A DNA stretch of 64,000 bases from Flavobacterium celericrescens (GCF_011392075.1 NZ_JAAJBV010000001.1:310001-374000); one strand, 5' to 3'. Shown: positions 36,261 to 44,799, counted from the first letter of the stretch. Notes: generated by a model not told the origin, from the letters alone. Program-made: numbers and translations.

Positions 36261-37618
36261 TAGTTAATGATTTTAAATAATTTATCTGATAATCTCACTC
36301 TGAAAGGCACTTCAAAAGTTACTTTATCGCCAACTTTTGCTGATGAATTTTCTGTTCCGTTTACGAACATTTTTTCTAGAACCAATTCTTGATTTCCAGT
36401 TGTTGGTCCCGAAACTAGAATGCTGTCACCAATATTTAGTTCTTGGTTTTCTATAACGAAAAGTCCTACTTGCGCTTTCACATAATAATGTTCGGCTTTA
36501 CCAAGCAATACCTTTTTTACTTTTATTTTTTGACGAATGTCTTTTGTTTTTTCGGCTACAGCCAAAGGTCTGTCTGACAATTCTCCTGAATGTTTGAATT
36601 TCAAATTCTCCGATTTTCCTTTTCGGAAGACTTTATTTCCTACTTGTTTTCCTCGACGTAATTTTACTTGTTCGGCTAATGGCAAATGTGTGATTTCTAA
36701 ACATTCCGTAGAGCAACAATTTTCCATAGCTGCTTTACATTCGTCACATTGAATGAATAATAAATGACAACCATCGTTCAAACAATTCGTGTGATTATCG
36801 CAAGGTTTTCCACATTGATGGCATTGCGAAACAATATCGTCAGTAATTCTTTCGCCTAATCTGTGGTCGAAAACGAAGTTTTTTCCAATGAATTTACTTT
36901 CTAAATTTTCTTCCTTGATTTGTTTCGCATAATTGATAATTCCGCCTTCTAATTGGAATACATTTTTAAAACCTTGATGTTTAAAATATGCAGAAGCTTT
37001 CTCGCAACGAATTCCTCCAGTGCAATACATCACCAAATTTTTATCTTCTTTAAAGTCTTTTAATTGTTCGTTGATAATTGGTAACGATTCACGAAAAGTT
37101 TCCACATCTGGAGTAATTGCTCCTTTGAAATGACCGATTTCACTTTCGTAATGATTTCTAAAATCGACTACAATCGTGTTTGGATCTTCTAATATTTGAT
37201 TGAATTCCTTTGCTTTTAAATGAACTCCGATGTTCGTAACATCAAACGTTTCATCGTTCAAACCATCAGCTACGATTTTATCACGAACTTTTACTGTTAG
37301 TTTTAAAAATGAATGATCGTTGTGTTCTACGGCAACATTCAAACGAATGCCACGCATAAAATCATATGCTTCTAAAGTTTCGCGAAAAGCTTCAAAGTTT
37401 TCGGCTGGAACCGACATTTGAGCATTGATTCCTTCTTTGGCTACATAAGTTCGACCAAGAGCATCGAGTTTGTTCCATTCGATAAATAAATCGTCGCGAA
37501 ATTTTTTGGGATCTTGAATTTTGGCATACGCATAGAAAGATAATGTAAGACGTTGTTTTCCGGCTTCATCAATTAATTGAGCTCTTTCTTCTGCGCTTAA
37601 AGTGTTGTACAGTTGCAT
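36260..37618 (-). CDS. trhO: rhodanese-type tRNA uridine hydroxylase TrhO with added C-terminal domain
   Basis: A 452-residue protein, about 100 residues longer than E. coli TrhO (YceA). It has an N-terminal acylphosphatase-like domain (to about 110), a rhodanese domain with C199 in MYCTGGIRCEKA, and a cysteine-rich segment (C266 to C306) that may bind metal. The extra C terminus at 368-451 is 50% identical, without gaps, to the C-terminal domain of the neighbouring U32 protein. TrhO makes 5-hydroxyuridine at tRNA position 34 using oxygen. It is the first gene of a coupled operon, with a strong promoter (TTG, 18 bp, TACCTTTG). Confidence 0.9.
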   Translation of the reverse strand: MQLYNTLSAEERAQLIDEAGKQRLTLSFYAYAKIQDPKKFRDDLFIEWNKLDALGRTYVAKEGINAQMSVPAENFEAFRETLEAYDFMRGIRLNVAVEHNDHSFLKLTVKVRDKIVADGLNDETFDVTNIGVHLKAKEFNQILEDPNTIVVDFRNHYESEIGHFKGAITPDVETFRESLPIINEQLKDFKEDKNLVMYCTGGIRCEKASAYFKHQGFKNVFQLEGGIINYAKQIKEENLESKFIGKNFVFDHRLGERITDDIVSQCHQCGKPCDNHTNCLNDGCHLLFIQCDECKAAMENCCSTECLEITHLPLAEQVKLRRGKQVGNKVFRKGKSENLKFKHSGELSDRPLAVAEKTKDIRQKIKVKKVLLGKAEHYYVKAQVGLFVIENQELNIGDSILVSGPTTGNQELVLEKMFVNGTENSSAKVGDKVTFEVPFRVRLSDKLFKIIN

Positions 37619-37675
37619 GCTATAAACGTTTAAGTGAGAATTATATTTAGAATTCTAAATGGAAGAATTCGGGAG

Positions 37676-37704
37676 CAAAGGTAATAAAATTGATTAAAAA
37701 TCAA
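37676..37704 (-). promoter_or_regulatory. promoter of the trhO-trhP-ferredoxin operon
   Basis: Minus strand: TTG at 37704-37702, an 18-bp spacer and TACCTTTG at 37683-37676. This is a full consensus match. The leader before trhO would be about 55 bases. Confidence 0.7.
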
Positions 37705-37739
37705 ATCATTGAATAGATCTGAAAACATATTAACAATTT

Positions 37740-37769
37740 TTGGAGCAATTGAAAAAAACTGTATTTTTA
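37740..37769 (+). promoter_or_regulatory. recA promoter
   Basis: TTG at 37740-37742, a 19-bp spacer and TATTTTTA at 37762-37769 (one mismatch to TAnnTTTG). It is about 35 bp from the divergent trhO -33 box, so the two promoters may influence each other. I see no LexA-type palindrome. Confidence 0.55.
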
Positions 37770-37807
37770 CAAAAAAAAGAATTGTAATCAATTTAAAGCC
37801 AAATATT

Positions 37808-38812
37808 ATGAGTTCAGACAAAGAAGCCAAATTAAAAGCCTTACAACTAACATTAGACAAACTCGACAAAACGTACGGAAAAGGAACCGTAATGAAACTA
37901 GGTGATAGCGCTGTTGAAGAAGTAGAAGCTATTCCATCAGGTTCATTAGGGATTGACTTAGCGCTTGGTGTAAATGGTTACCCAAGAGGAAGAGTTATTG
38001 AAATCTACGGACCAGAATCGTCAGGTAAAACTACGTTAACATTACACGCCATTGCTGAAGCTCAAAAAGCAGGAGGAATTGCTGCATTCATTGATGCGGA
38101 ACACGCATTTGATAGATTTTATGCAGAAAAATTAGGTATCGATATTGATAACTTAATTATTTCTCAACCAGACAATGGAGAACAAGCATTAGAAATTGCA
38201 GAAAGCTTAATTCGTTCAGGTGCTGTAGACATAGTTGTTATTGACTCAGTTGCTGCTTTAACACCAAAAAGCGAAATTGAAGGCGATATGGGTGATTCTA
38301 AAATGGGATTACACGCGCGTTTAATGTCGCAAGCATTAAGAAAATTAACCGGAACAATTCATAAAACCAATTGTACTGTTTTCTTCATTAACCAGTTACG
38401 TGATAAAATTGGAGTGATGTTTGGAAGTCCAGAAACTACAACGGGAGGAAATGCTTTGAAGTTTTACGCTTCAGTTCGTATCGATATTCGTAAATCTACT
38501 CAAATTAAAGATGGTGATAATGTTTTAGGAAATAGAACCAAAGTTAAAATCGTTAAAAACAAAGTAGCGCCGCCATTTAGAACAGCAGAATTTGACATTA
38601 TGTATGGTGAGGGAATTTCAAAAGTAGGTGAAGTTTTAGACTTAGCTGTAGAATTTGAAATCATCAAAAAAAGTGGTTCTTGGTTTAGTTATGGAGAAAC
38701 AAAACTAGGGCAAGGAAGAGATGCTGTAAAAGTTTTAATCAAAGACAATCCAGAATTGATGGATGAATTGGAATCAAAAATCAAGGAAACTATCAAAGAA
38801 AATAATGCTTAA
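37808..38812 (+). CDS. recA: recombinase RecA
   Basis: ATP-dependent strand-exchange protein of homologous recombination and SOS induction. The 334-residue protein has the Walker A motif GPESSGKT (68-75), the DNA-binding-loop segments [18 protein letters not shown] and [20 protein letters not shown], and [15 protein letters not shown] 37808 is chosen because an upstream in-frame ATG would add 33 unrelated residues that overlap the promoter. It is monocistronic, with a strong terminator 10 bases after the stop. It lies divergent from the trh operon. Confidence 0.97.
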   Translation: MSSDKEAKLKALQLTLDKLDKTYGKGTVMKLGDSAVEEVEAIPSGSLGIDLALGVNGYPRGRVIEIYGPESSGKTTLTLHAIAEAQKAGGIAAFIDAEHAFDRFYAEKLGIDIDNLIISQPDNGEQALEIAESLIRSGAVDIVVIDSVAALTPKSEIEGDMGDSKMGLHARLMSQALRKLTGTIHKTNCTVFFINQLRDKIGVMFGSPETTTGGNALKFYASVRIDIRKSTQIKDGDNVLGNRTKVKIVKNKVAPPFRTAEFDIMYGEGISKVGEVLDLAVEFEIIKKSGSWFSYGETKLGQGRDAVKVLIKDNPELMDELESKIKETIKENNA

Positions 38813-38818
38813 AAAATT

Positions 38819-38846
38819 AAATCACGCCTTGAGCGTGATTTTTTTT
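38819..38846 (+). terminator. recA terminator
   Basis: AATCACGC (38820-38827) pairs with GCGTGATT (38833-38840) across a 5-base loop. Six more T follow, giving a canonical terminator. Confidence 0.9.
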
Positions 38847-38894
38847 GTAAATTGACGCAACCTTTTACTAAAATATGAATCTGTATAATATAAA

Positions 38895-39311
38895 ATGAAA
38901 TTAAAAATGAAAAAAATATTTTTGTTTCTATCAATTTTATTCATGCTTTGTTCATGTACAATAGATGAAGAACAACATTTTCATTATGAATTATTACCTG
39001 TTGAATCAGTAGAAATACCAAATGAGTTTCAATTAGGTGAAACTTATTCAATTAAAATAAGATATAATAGACCAACGTCTTGTCATAGCTTTAATGGTTT
39101 TTATTATGATTCTTATTTAAACACAAGAACTATTGCTATAAGAACTATTGTTTTTGAACAAGATAATTGTACTGAATTAACGAATAATTTAGTAGAAGAA
39201 ATTATACATTTTTATGTAACGAGTAGCGGACCCTATACCTTTAAGTTTTGGCAAGGAACAAATGATGCTGGAGAAGATGTTTTTTTAGAATATGAAATCC
39301 CTGTAAATTAA
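38895..39311 (+). CDS. hypothetical lipoprotein upstream of an ECF sigma gene
   Basis: A 138-residue predicted lipoprotein (signal FLFLSILFMLCSC, with two candidate cysteines). An in-frame ATG at 38907 is an equally good start. The mature part looks like a single beta-sandwich with conserved-looking segments IPNEFQLGETYSIKIRYNRPT and YTFKFWQGTNDAGEDVFLEYEIPV. No family is recognised. It lies 12 bases before the sigma factor gene and may be its cotranscribed partner. It is very AT-rich. Confidence 0.72.
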   Translation: MKLKMKKIFLFLSILFMLCSCTIDEEQHFHYELLPVESVEIPNEFQLGETYSIKIRYNRPTSCHSFNGFYYDSYLNTRTIAIRTIVFEQDNCTELTNNLVEEIIHFYVTSSGPYTFKFWQGTNDAGEDVFLEYEIPVN

Positions 39312-39323
39312 AATCAATTTCAT

Positions 39324-39866
39324 TTGATAATAGAGCAACTCATATATGAATGCACAAACTATAATACCAAAGCACAAGAACAACTTTACAGATTATTAGC
39401 ACCAAAGTTGTTTTCAGTGTGTTTGAAGTATTCGCGTAATTATGAAGAAGCTCAAGATAATTTACAAGAAGGTTTTCTGTTGATTTTTGATAAAATTAGT
39501 CAATTTAAAAACAAAGGTTCATTTGAAGGTTGGGCTAAAAGAGTAGTTATTAATTATACACTGCAACAATATAGAAATCAAAATGTTTTTGAAATTGTTT
39601 CAGAAAATATACCAGACATAGAAAATGTTGAAATCGATGATGAAAATATTTCTTTAGATTTTTTAACTAAAATTATTCAAGAACTACCCGATAGATATCG
39701 TTTAGTTTTTAATTTATATGTTATTGATGACTATTCGCACAAAGAAATAGCCGAAATGTTAGGAATTAATATTGGAACATCAAAATCAAATTTAGCAAGA
39801 GCAAAAGCTATTTTGAAAGAAAAAATAGAGTTGAATAACAACTATTCAATCAAAAAGACAAAATGA
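39324..39866 (+). CDS. ECF-type RNA polymerase sigma factor (TTG start)
   Basis: A 180-residue sigma-70 family factor with region 2 (YRLLAPKLFSVCLKYSRNYEEAQDNLQEGFLLIF) and region 4 with a helix-turn-helix (LPDRYRLVFNLYVIDDYSHKEIAEML). The sequence type is common in Bacteroidota. TTG 39324 gives the usual N terminus ahead of region 2. The stop overlaps the start of the next gene (ATGA), which encodes a membrane protein that is probably its control partner. Its target promoters are unknown. Confidence 0.9.
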   Translation: MIIEQLIYECTNYNTKAQEQLYRLLAPKLFSVCLKYSRNYEEAQDNLQEGFLLIFDKISQFKNKGSFEGWAKRVVINYTLQQYRNQNVFEIVSENIPDIENVEIDDENISLDFLTKIIQELPDRYRLVFNLYVIDDYSHKEIAEMLGINIGTSKSNLARAKAILKEKIELNNNYSIKKTK

Positions 39867-41470
39867 AAGAACAAAAAAATATAGAACGATTATTTCAAGA
39901 AAAATTTAAAGACTTTGAGGCTATTCCGCCACAAGATTCTTGGGATAATATTGCGTCTCGATTAACAGAAAAGAAGAAGAAAAAAAGAATAATTCCCTTT
40001 TGGTTTCAATTTTCAGGAATTGCTGCTTCTTTAGTTATTATCGGTTCTTTAATATGGAATTATCAATCGGAAAACAATAACTCAATAATAGAAAACAGCA
40101 ATAATATTGTTTCCGAAGATTCTAATGAAAAAACAAATAATGATTCTTTTGAAAATAAAACTATTACAAGTTCTGAATCAAATAAATTAAATGTAAAAAC
40201 TTCTGACATAAATCAGAAAGAAAAAAATAGAATTCAGAATTATTCAAATGGCTTAAATGATTCTAAAAATGCTATTGTTTCAAATTCAAAAGAAAAGAAA
40301 AAATCAAATAACATTATTATTGCTAAGCATAAAAAACCTAACACATACTTAGTTAATAATACAACAACGAATAACACTATAAAAAATAAAAGAAGCAAAA
40401 CAAAAAACAATAATTTATTAGCAACCGAAAACTTAATTCAAAAAGAATTAAACAATTCAAATGGAAATAATTTAGTTCAAATTCAGAATCAAAAAGAAGA
40501 TTTAATTGCTAAAACAAAAAATATAAATTCAACCCAAATTGAAGCTTTTTTTGAAAAAGAAAATTCGCAAATAAATTATACAAATAATAAAAATGATTCC
40601 AAAGTAAACGACACAATAAATACTATTGTTGCTTCAAATGAAATCATTATTAAAGACAGTACGCTAGTGGAAAAAATTGCTGAAAAAACTAATCCACTAG
40701 AAGAATTGCTTGCAGCAAAAGAGGATGGGAAAAATGAAGATGAAAAAGAAAAAGAGAAAAGAAATAGATGGGCGATTAGCAGTAACGCTTCGCCTGTTTA
40801 TTTCAATTCATTAGCAGAAGGTTCTTCTCTGGATCAACAATTTGATTCCAATGAAAAAAATTATGCAACTACACTAAGTTACGGCATAGGTGGAAGCTAT
40901 CTAATTACAGATAAAATTAGCATTAAAACAGGAATTAACAACATTAATCTTAGTTATAATACAAATGATGTGTTGTTTCGCAACAGTTTAAGTCCTACCA
41001 ATAATAATATTAAAGCCCTTAGTAGAAATGAAAATAGCGAAACTATGGTCTTTTCTGCTCCTAATTCAAAAAATGATATTGGAGATGTTGTAATTCTTCT
41101 CTCTGAAAAAACAGGCACTCTAAAACAAGATTTGAGTTACATAGAAGTCCCATTAGAATTAAGTTATAAAATTCTTGATAAAAAATTTGGAATAGAAGTT
41201 ATAGGCGGAATGAGTACTTTGCTTTTAAATAACAATACTGTTTCATTAGTAACAGATGGAATGGAAATGAATGTAGGAAAAGCAAATAATTTAAACAATA
41301 TACATTTTAGTAGTAATGTCGGTTTGGGTTTTAAGTATAGTTTTTGGAAAAATTTTAATGCCAATTTCCAACCCATGTTTAAATACCAAATCAATACTTT
41401 TAGTGAGAATTCTGGCAACTTCAAACCTTATTTTATCGGTTTGTATTCCGGAATAAGTTTTAGTTTTTAA
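39863..41470 (+). CDS. membrane-anchored beta-barrel-like protein, candidate anti-sigma partner
   Basis: A 535-residue protein in four parts. The cytoplasmic N terminus (1-42) contains RLFQEKFKDFEAIPPQDSWDNI and KKKKKR. One membrane helix spans about 44-66. An Asn/Lys/Ser-rich disordered linker spans about 68-285, with a charged EDEKEKEKRNR hinge near 300. A C-terminal domain at about 302-535 has alternating beta-strand patterns and ends in YSGISFSF, like an outer-membrane barrel with a terminal Phe. Basic residues before the helix put the N terminus in the cytoplasm. It overlaps the sigma gene (ATGA), so it probably regulates that factor. Function unproven. Confidence 0.8.
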   Translation: MKEQKNIERLFQEKFKDFEAIPPQDSWDNIASRLTEKKKKKRIIPFWFQFSGIAASLVIIGSLIWNYQSENNNSIIENSNNIVSEDSNEKTNNDSFENKTITSSESNKLNVKTSDINQKEKNRIQNYSNGLNDSKNAIVSNSKEKKKSNNIIIAKHKKPNTYLVNNTTTNNTIKNKRSKTKNNNLLATENLIQKELNNSNGNNLVQIQNQKEDLIAKTKNINSTQIEAFFEKENSQINYTNNKNDSKVNDTINTIVASNEIIIKDSTLVEKIAEKTNPLEELLAAKEDGKNEDEKEKEKRNRWAISSNASPVYFNSLAEGSSLDQQFDSNEKNYATTLSYGIGGSYLITDKISIKTGINNINLSYNTNDVLFRNSLSPTNNNIKALSRNENSETMVFSAPNSKNDIGDVVILLSEKTGTLKQDLSYIEVPLELSYKILDKKFGIEVIGGMSTLLLNNNTVSLVTDGMEMNVGKANNLNNIHFSSNVGLGFKYSFWKNFNANFQPMFKYQINTFSENSGNFKPYFIGLYSGISFSF

Positions 41471-41532
41471 GCTTTGTTGGTTAAGCTTAAATTTTTAGTT
41501 AAGTTGTTTCGTTTCTAGTTAAAATGAAACTG

Positions 41533-41560
41533 AAAAAGTCCAGATGCGTCTGGACTTTTT
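41533..41560. terminator. bidirectional terminator
   Basis: A perfect 12-bp inverted repeat (41533-41544 with 41549-41560) has a 4-base loop and A/T runs on both sides. It serves both convergent genes, the barrel-like protein and plsC. Confidence 0.9.
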
Positions 41561-42300
41561 TATTTTAAATTCTCCAATAACGGCTGTAAAATAATTTCTC
41601 TTACTTGTTGTTTCAAAGCGTTTTTATCTTCTAAAGTTTTTCCTTTGGTTTCAATTATTGGATATATTTTAGCACGCATTTTACCTGGACTACCACTAAA
41701 AAAAGTATACGAAAAACGTTTTTTGTTATCGAAAAATACCATCGGAACAATTGGCAAACCATGTTCTAAAGCAATTCTGAAAGCGCCATCTTTGAATTCG
41801 TCTAACACAATATGTTCTTCTGGAACACCACCTTCAGGAAAAATACAAATGCTCAAACCTTGATGGATTCTTTTTTGAGCGCGTTCAAAAACTTGATAAC
41901 GACTTTTACTGTTGCTTCTATCAACCAAAATACAAACACGTTTATAAATAAATCCGAAAATCGGAATCTTCGCCAATTCTTTCTTTCCTACAAAAACAAA
42001 AGGGTGATTTTTAACTGCAATCAACATCAACATAATATCTGTCATGGAAGTGTGATTGGCAACTAACATATAACTTTTGCCGTCTTCAAAAACTTCATCT
42101 CCTTCAATCGAATAATTGAATCCCATTCCTATCAAAATAAATTTCGCCCATAAACGAGCTATTTTAAAAAACAATGGATAGGTTTTTTCACTAATAATAG
42201 TAGCAAAAATAAAAGGAAACAAAACAATAATTGGAACTAAAACCAAAATATAAAACCAAATACGATATAAAAGAGTAAGCGGATATTTTAAAAATTTCAT
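41560..42300 (-). CDS. plsC: 1-acyl-sn-glycerol-3-phosphate acyltransferase
   Basis: A 246-residue inner-membrane acyltransferase that converts lysophosphatidic acid to phosphatidic acid in phospholipid synthesis. It has the HX4D catalytic motif in NHTSMTDI, the substrate motif FPEGGVP and an N-terminal hydrophobic segment (about 10-40). ATG 42300 fits the usual KFLKYPLTLLYRIWF beginning. A start 24 bases earlier adds only unrelated residues. The gene is alone on its strand, between a bidirectional terminator and the divergent trpS. Confidence 0.92.
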   Translation of the reverse strand: MKFLKYPLTLLYRIWFYILVLVPIIVLFPFIFATIISEKTYPLFFKIARLWAKFILIGMGFNYSIEGDEVFEDGKSYMLVANHTSMTDIMLMLIAVKNHPFVFVGKKELAKIPIFGFIYKRVCILVDRSNSKSRYQVFERAQKRIHQGLSICIFPEGGVPEEHIVLDEFKDGAFRIALEHGLPIVPMVFFDNKKRFSYTFFSGSPGKMRAKIYPIIETKGKTLEDKNALKQQVREIILQPLLENLK

Positions 42301-42375
42301 TAAGCAAGATGATTTGATTCCCAAAAGTAATCATTTTAATAAAACCTATCTCTTTTTACTTTTCTGTTTTTACTT

Positions 42376-42383
42376 TACATTTG
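42376..42383 (+). promoter_or_regulatory. -7 element of trpS
   Basis: TACATTTG matches TAnnTTTG. It lies 76 bases before the trpS ATG, giving a leader of about 72 bases that contains the CTTTGCG repeats. No TTG at the usual distance. Confidence 0.4.
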
Positions 42384-42407
42384 CAATTCAGAATACTAAT
42401 TAAAAAA

Positions 42408-42445
42408 CTTTGCGAAGCTTTGCGAATAACTTTCGCGTCTTTGCG
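42408..42445. repeat. CTTTGCG repeats in the trpS leader
   Basis: Three copies of CTTTGCG (42408-42414, 42418-42424, 42439-42445) and one variant, CTTTCGCG (42430-42437), lie at steps of 10, 12 and 9 bp just before the trpS start. Single copies with similar flanks occur at about 45751 and 54262. They look like part of a dispersed intergenic repeat family of the genome rather than a gene-specific signal. Confidence 0.5.
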
Positions 42446-42459
42446 TTTAAAAAACAAAA

Positions 42460-43428
42460 ATGGCAAAAATCTTAACCGGAGTTCAAAGTACAGGAACACC
42501 TCACTTAGGTAATTTATTAGGAGCTATTTTACCAGCAATTAAAATGGCTGAAAATCCTGATAACCAATCATTTCTTTTTATTGCCGATTTGCATTCGATT
42601 ACGCAAATCAAAAATGGAACAGAATTAAGACAAAACACCTACAGTACGGCGGCAACTTGGCTTGCTTGCGGATTAAATACCGATAAAGTAATTTTTTATC
42701 GTCAATCGGATGTGCCTCAAACAGCAGAGTTGTCTTGGTATTTGAGCTGTTTTTTTCCCTTCCAACGTTTAACTTTAGCGCATTCATTCAAAGATAAAGC
42801 GGATAGATTAGAAGATGTAAATGCCGGATTGTTTACGTATCCAATGCTAATGGCAGCGGATATTTTATTGTACGATGCAAACTTTGTTCCGGTTGGAAAA
42901 GACCAATTACAACATATCGAAATTACGAGAGATGTAGCTTCGCGTTTTAATCATCAAATGGGAGAAACCTTTGTATTACCTGAAGGGAGAACTTCTGAAG
43001 ATAGTATGTTAGTTCCTGGTACCGACGGACAAAAAATGAGTAAATCGAGAAATAATTTCATTAATATTTTTGTGGATGACAAGGCGCTTCGCAAACAAAT
43101 TATGGGAATTCAAACCGATAGTACACCATTAGAAGATCCAAAAAACCCAGACACTTGTAATTGTTTTGCTTTATACAAATTGTTAGCAACACCTGAGGAA
43201 ACTGAAGTAATGAAAACTAATTATTTAGGAGGAAATTACGGTTACGGTCACGCCAAACAAGAATTGTTTGAATTAATCGTTGAGAAATTCAAAAACGAAA
43301 GAGAAAAATATAATTATTACATCAACAACTTAGAAGAAGTAGATAAATTATTACTTGAAGGTGCTGCTAAAGCAAGTGCTGTAGCAAATGGTGTTTTGAA
43401 AAGAGTAAGAGAAAAGTTGGGTTACTAA
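42460..43428 (+). CDS. trpS: tryptophanyl-tRNA synthetase
   Basis: Charges tRNA(Trp) with tryptophan. The 322-residue class I synthetase has the HIGH-equivalent motif TGTPHLGNLLGA (from about residue 11) and the KMSKS loop DGQKMSKSRNNFI, together with the conserved LMAADILLYDANFVPVGKDQ segment. It is monocistronic, with a -7 box 76 bases upstream and a bidirectional terminator downstream. The leader holds short CTTTGCG repeats but no convincing T-box-like structure, as expected for this phylum. Confidence 0.96.
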   Translation: MAKILTGVQSTGTPHLGNLLGAILPAIKMAENPDNQSFLFIADLHSITQIKNGTELRQNTYSTAATWLACGLNTDKVIFYRQSDVPQTAELSWYLSCFFPFQRLTLAHSFKDKADRLEDVNAGLFTYPMLMAADILLYDANFVPVGKDQLQHIEITRDVASRFNHQMGETFVLPEGRTSEDSMLVPGTDGQKMSKSRNNFINIFVDDKALRKQIMGIQTDSTPLEDPKNPDTCNCFALYKLLATPEETEVMKTNYLGGNYGYGHAKQELFELIVEKFKNEREKYNYYINNLEEVDKLLLEGAAKASAVANGVLKRVREKLGY

Positions 43429-43448
43429 GAAAAATCAACTTATAATTA

Positions 43449-43492
43449 TAAAACCCTCAAAGTTTAAAAGTCTAAATTTTGAGGGTTTATTT
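43449..43492. terminator. bidirectional terminator trpS/dprA
   Basis: AAACCCTCAAA (43451-43461) pairs with TTTGAGGGTTT (43478-43488), with A/T-rich flanks. It lies between the convergent trpS and dprA. Confidence 0.75.
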
Positions 43493-43494
43493 TA

Positions 43495-44598
43495 TCAAAT
43501 TGCCTCAAACATTTTTCCAGGCAAAGGACGAATAACTCCTTTCAATTCCATGTTTAACAAAATCGACGAAATCCGATAAACTGGAAAATCACATTCTAAT
43601 GCGATGATGTCCATCATTTCTTTACCTGTTTTTTGAAGGTAATCGTAGATGATTTGTTCTTCATCGGTTAAGGTGATGAACAATTGTTTTTGAACTACTT
43701 TTTGAGATTCGCGCTGCAATTCCCAATTTAAAATATACACTAAATCTGCTGCTGATGTGAGCAAATTGGCGCGTTGTGTTTTAATTAAATTATTACAGCC
43801 TTGACTGTATTTATCTGTTGTTCTTCCTGGAACGGCGAAAACGTCTCGGTTATAATCATTAGCTAAATTAGCCGTGACTAATGAACCACCTCTTTCCGCA
43901 CTTTCAATTACGATAGTAGCTTCGCTAATGCCAGCCACAATGCGGTTTCTTTTGATGAAATTTTCTTTATCGGGATTGCTGGTGCTCCAAAATTCTGTTA
44001 AAAAGCCGCCGTTTTGTTCCATTTTTGCCATGTACTTTTTATGAGTTTTCGGATAAATTTGATTCAATCCGTGTGCTAAAACACCTATGGTTTGTAAACC
44101 ACAATCCATTGCTATTTGATGGGCATAAATATCAACGCCATAAGCAAAACCACTAACAATTATGGGATTTAATGGTGAAATTTCTTCTATCAATTTCTTA
44201 GTAAATTCCATGCCATACGTCGTGATTTGACGGGTTCCAACAATGCTGATGATTCTTTGGTTTTGTAAATCAATATTTCCGGCTTGGAATAAAAGTACAG
44301 GACTATCGTAGCAATTTTTTAATCTTTCAGGATAATTTTCTTCTTGAAAATAAGTAGTGGAAATATTTTCTTGTGCAAGGAATTGTAGTTCGGCTTCCGC
44401 TTTTTTGAATACCGATTTGTCTTGTAAATTTTTAATTACAACCGAACCAATGCCGTCAATTTTTTGAAGTTGGGATTTTTTTGAAGCGAATACTTCTTCT
44501 GCGTTTCCGCAATGTTGGAGGAGTTTTTTAGCAATTACATCTCCTACTCCTTCTACTTGCATCAACGCAAGCGTGTGGTATAATTCTGACTGGGTCAT
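43495..44598 (-). CDS. dprA: DNA-processing protein DprA
   Basis: A 367-residue protein that protects incoming single-stranded DNA and loads RecA during natural transformation. The N terminus has helix-hairpin-helix segments (GVGDVIAKKLLQHCG, KIDGIGSVVIKNL). The central Rossmann-like DprA domain has ISIVGTRQIT, VSGFAYGVDIYAH and FAVPGR. The C-terminal winged helix reads DIIALECDFPVYRISSILLNMELKG. All domains are intact, which suggests potential for DNA uptake or processing. It has a good divergent promoter and a downstream terminator. Confidence 0.94.
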   Translation of the reverse strand: MTQSELYHTLALMQVEGVGDVIAKKLLQHCGNAEEVFASKKSQLQKIDGIGSVVIKNLQDKSVFKKAEAELQFLAQENISTTYFQEENYPERLKNCYDSPVLLFQAGNIDLQNQRIISIVGTRQITTYGMEFTKKLIEEISPLNPIIVSGFAYGVDIYAHQIAMDCGLQTIGVLAHGLNQIYPKTHKKYMAKMEQNGGFLTEFWSTSNPDKENFIKRNRIVAGISEATIVIESAERGGSLVTANLANDYNRDVFAVPGRTTDKYSQGCNNLIKTQRANLLTSAADLVYILNWELQRESQKVVQKQLFITLTDEEQIIYDYLQKTGKEMMDIIALECDFPVYRISSILLNMELKGVIRPLPGKMFEAI

Positions 44599-44635
44599 GG
44601 CGTGTATAAAATTTATTTGGCGTATAATTGAAGAA

Positions 44636-44665
44636 CAAAAATAGTTCTTTTTATCAATAATCCAA
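44636..44665 (-). promoter_or_regulatory. dprA promoter
   Basis: Minus strand: TTG at 44665-44663, a 19-bp spacer and TATTTTTG at 44643-44636, a full consensus match. The leader is about 35 bases. Confidence 0.6.
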
Positions 44666-44765
44666 AAAAGAAAACAGAATCCCTATTATCCTGCTGAATT
44701 AGGAATTCATTTTTAATTGTTTAAAGTAAAAATCGTGATTGTTAATAATTTTTGTTGATAAAATT

Positions 44766-44794
44766 TTGATATTACTATTGATTATCTAACTTTG
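44766..44794 (+). promoter_or_regulatory. promoter of the HU-CCDC81/SPOR gene, nearly leaderless
   Basis: TTG at 44766-44768, an 18-bp spacer and TAACTTTG at 44787-44794, a full consensus match. The -7 box ends only 5 bases before ATG 44800, so the predicted transcript starts at or within about 2 bases of the start codon. Confidence 0.6.
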
Positions 44795-44799
44795 TTGTT

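Noticed and set aside
36260..37618. Assembly chimera as the explanation for the long TrhO
   Set aside because: The tail is in frame, only 50% identical in protein to the TrhP tail, and joins through a normal linker, so it is a diverged homologous domain and not a duplicated read artefact.
40080..40720. Asn-codon-rich stretch that looks like a tandem DNA repeat
   Set aside because: No regular period is present. It is low-complexity coding sequence for the linker of the barrel-like protein.
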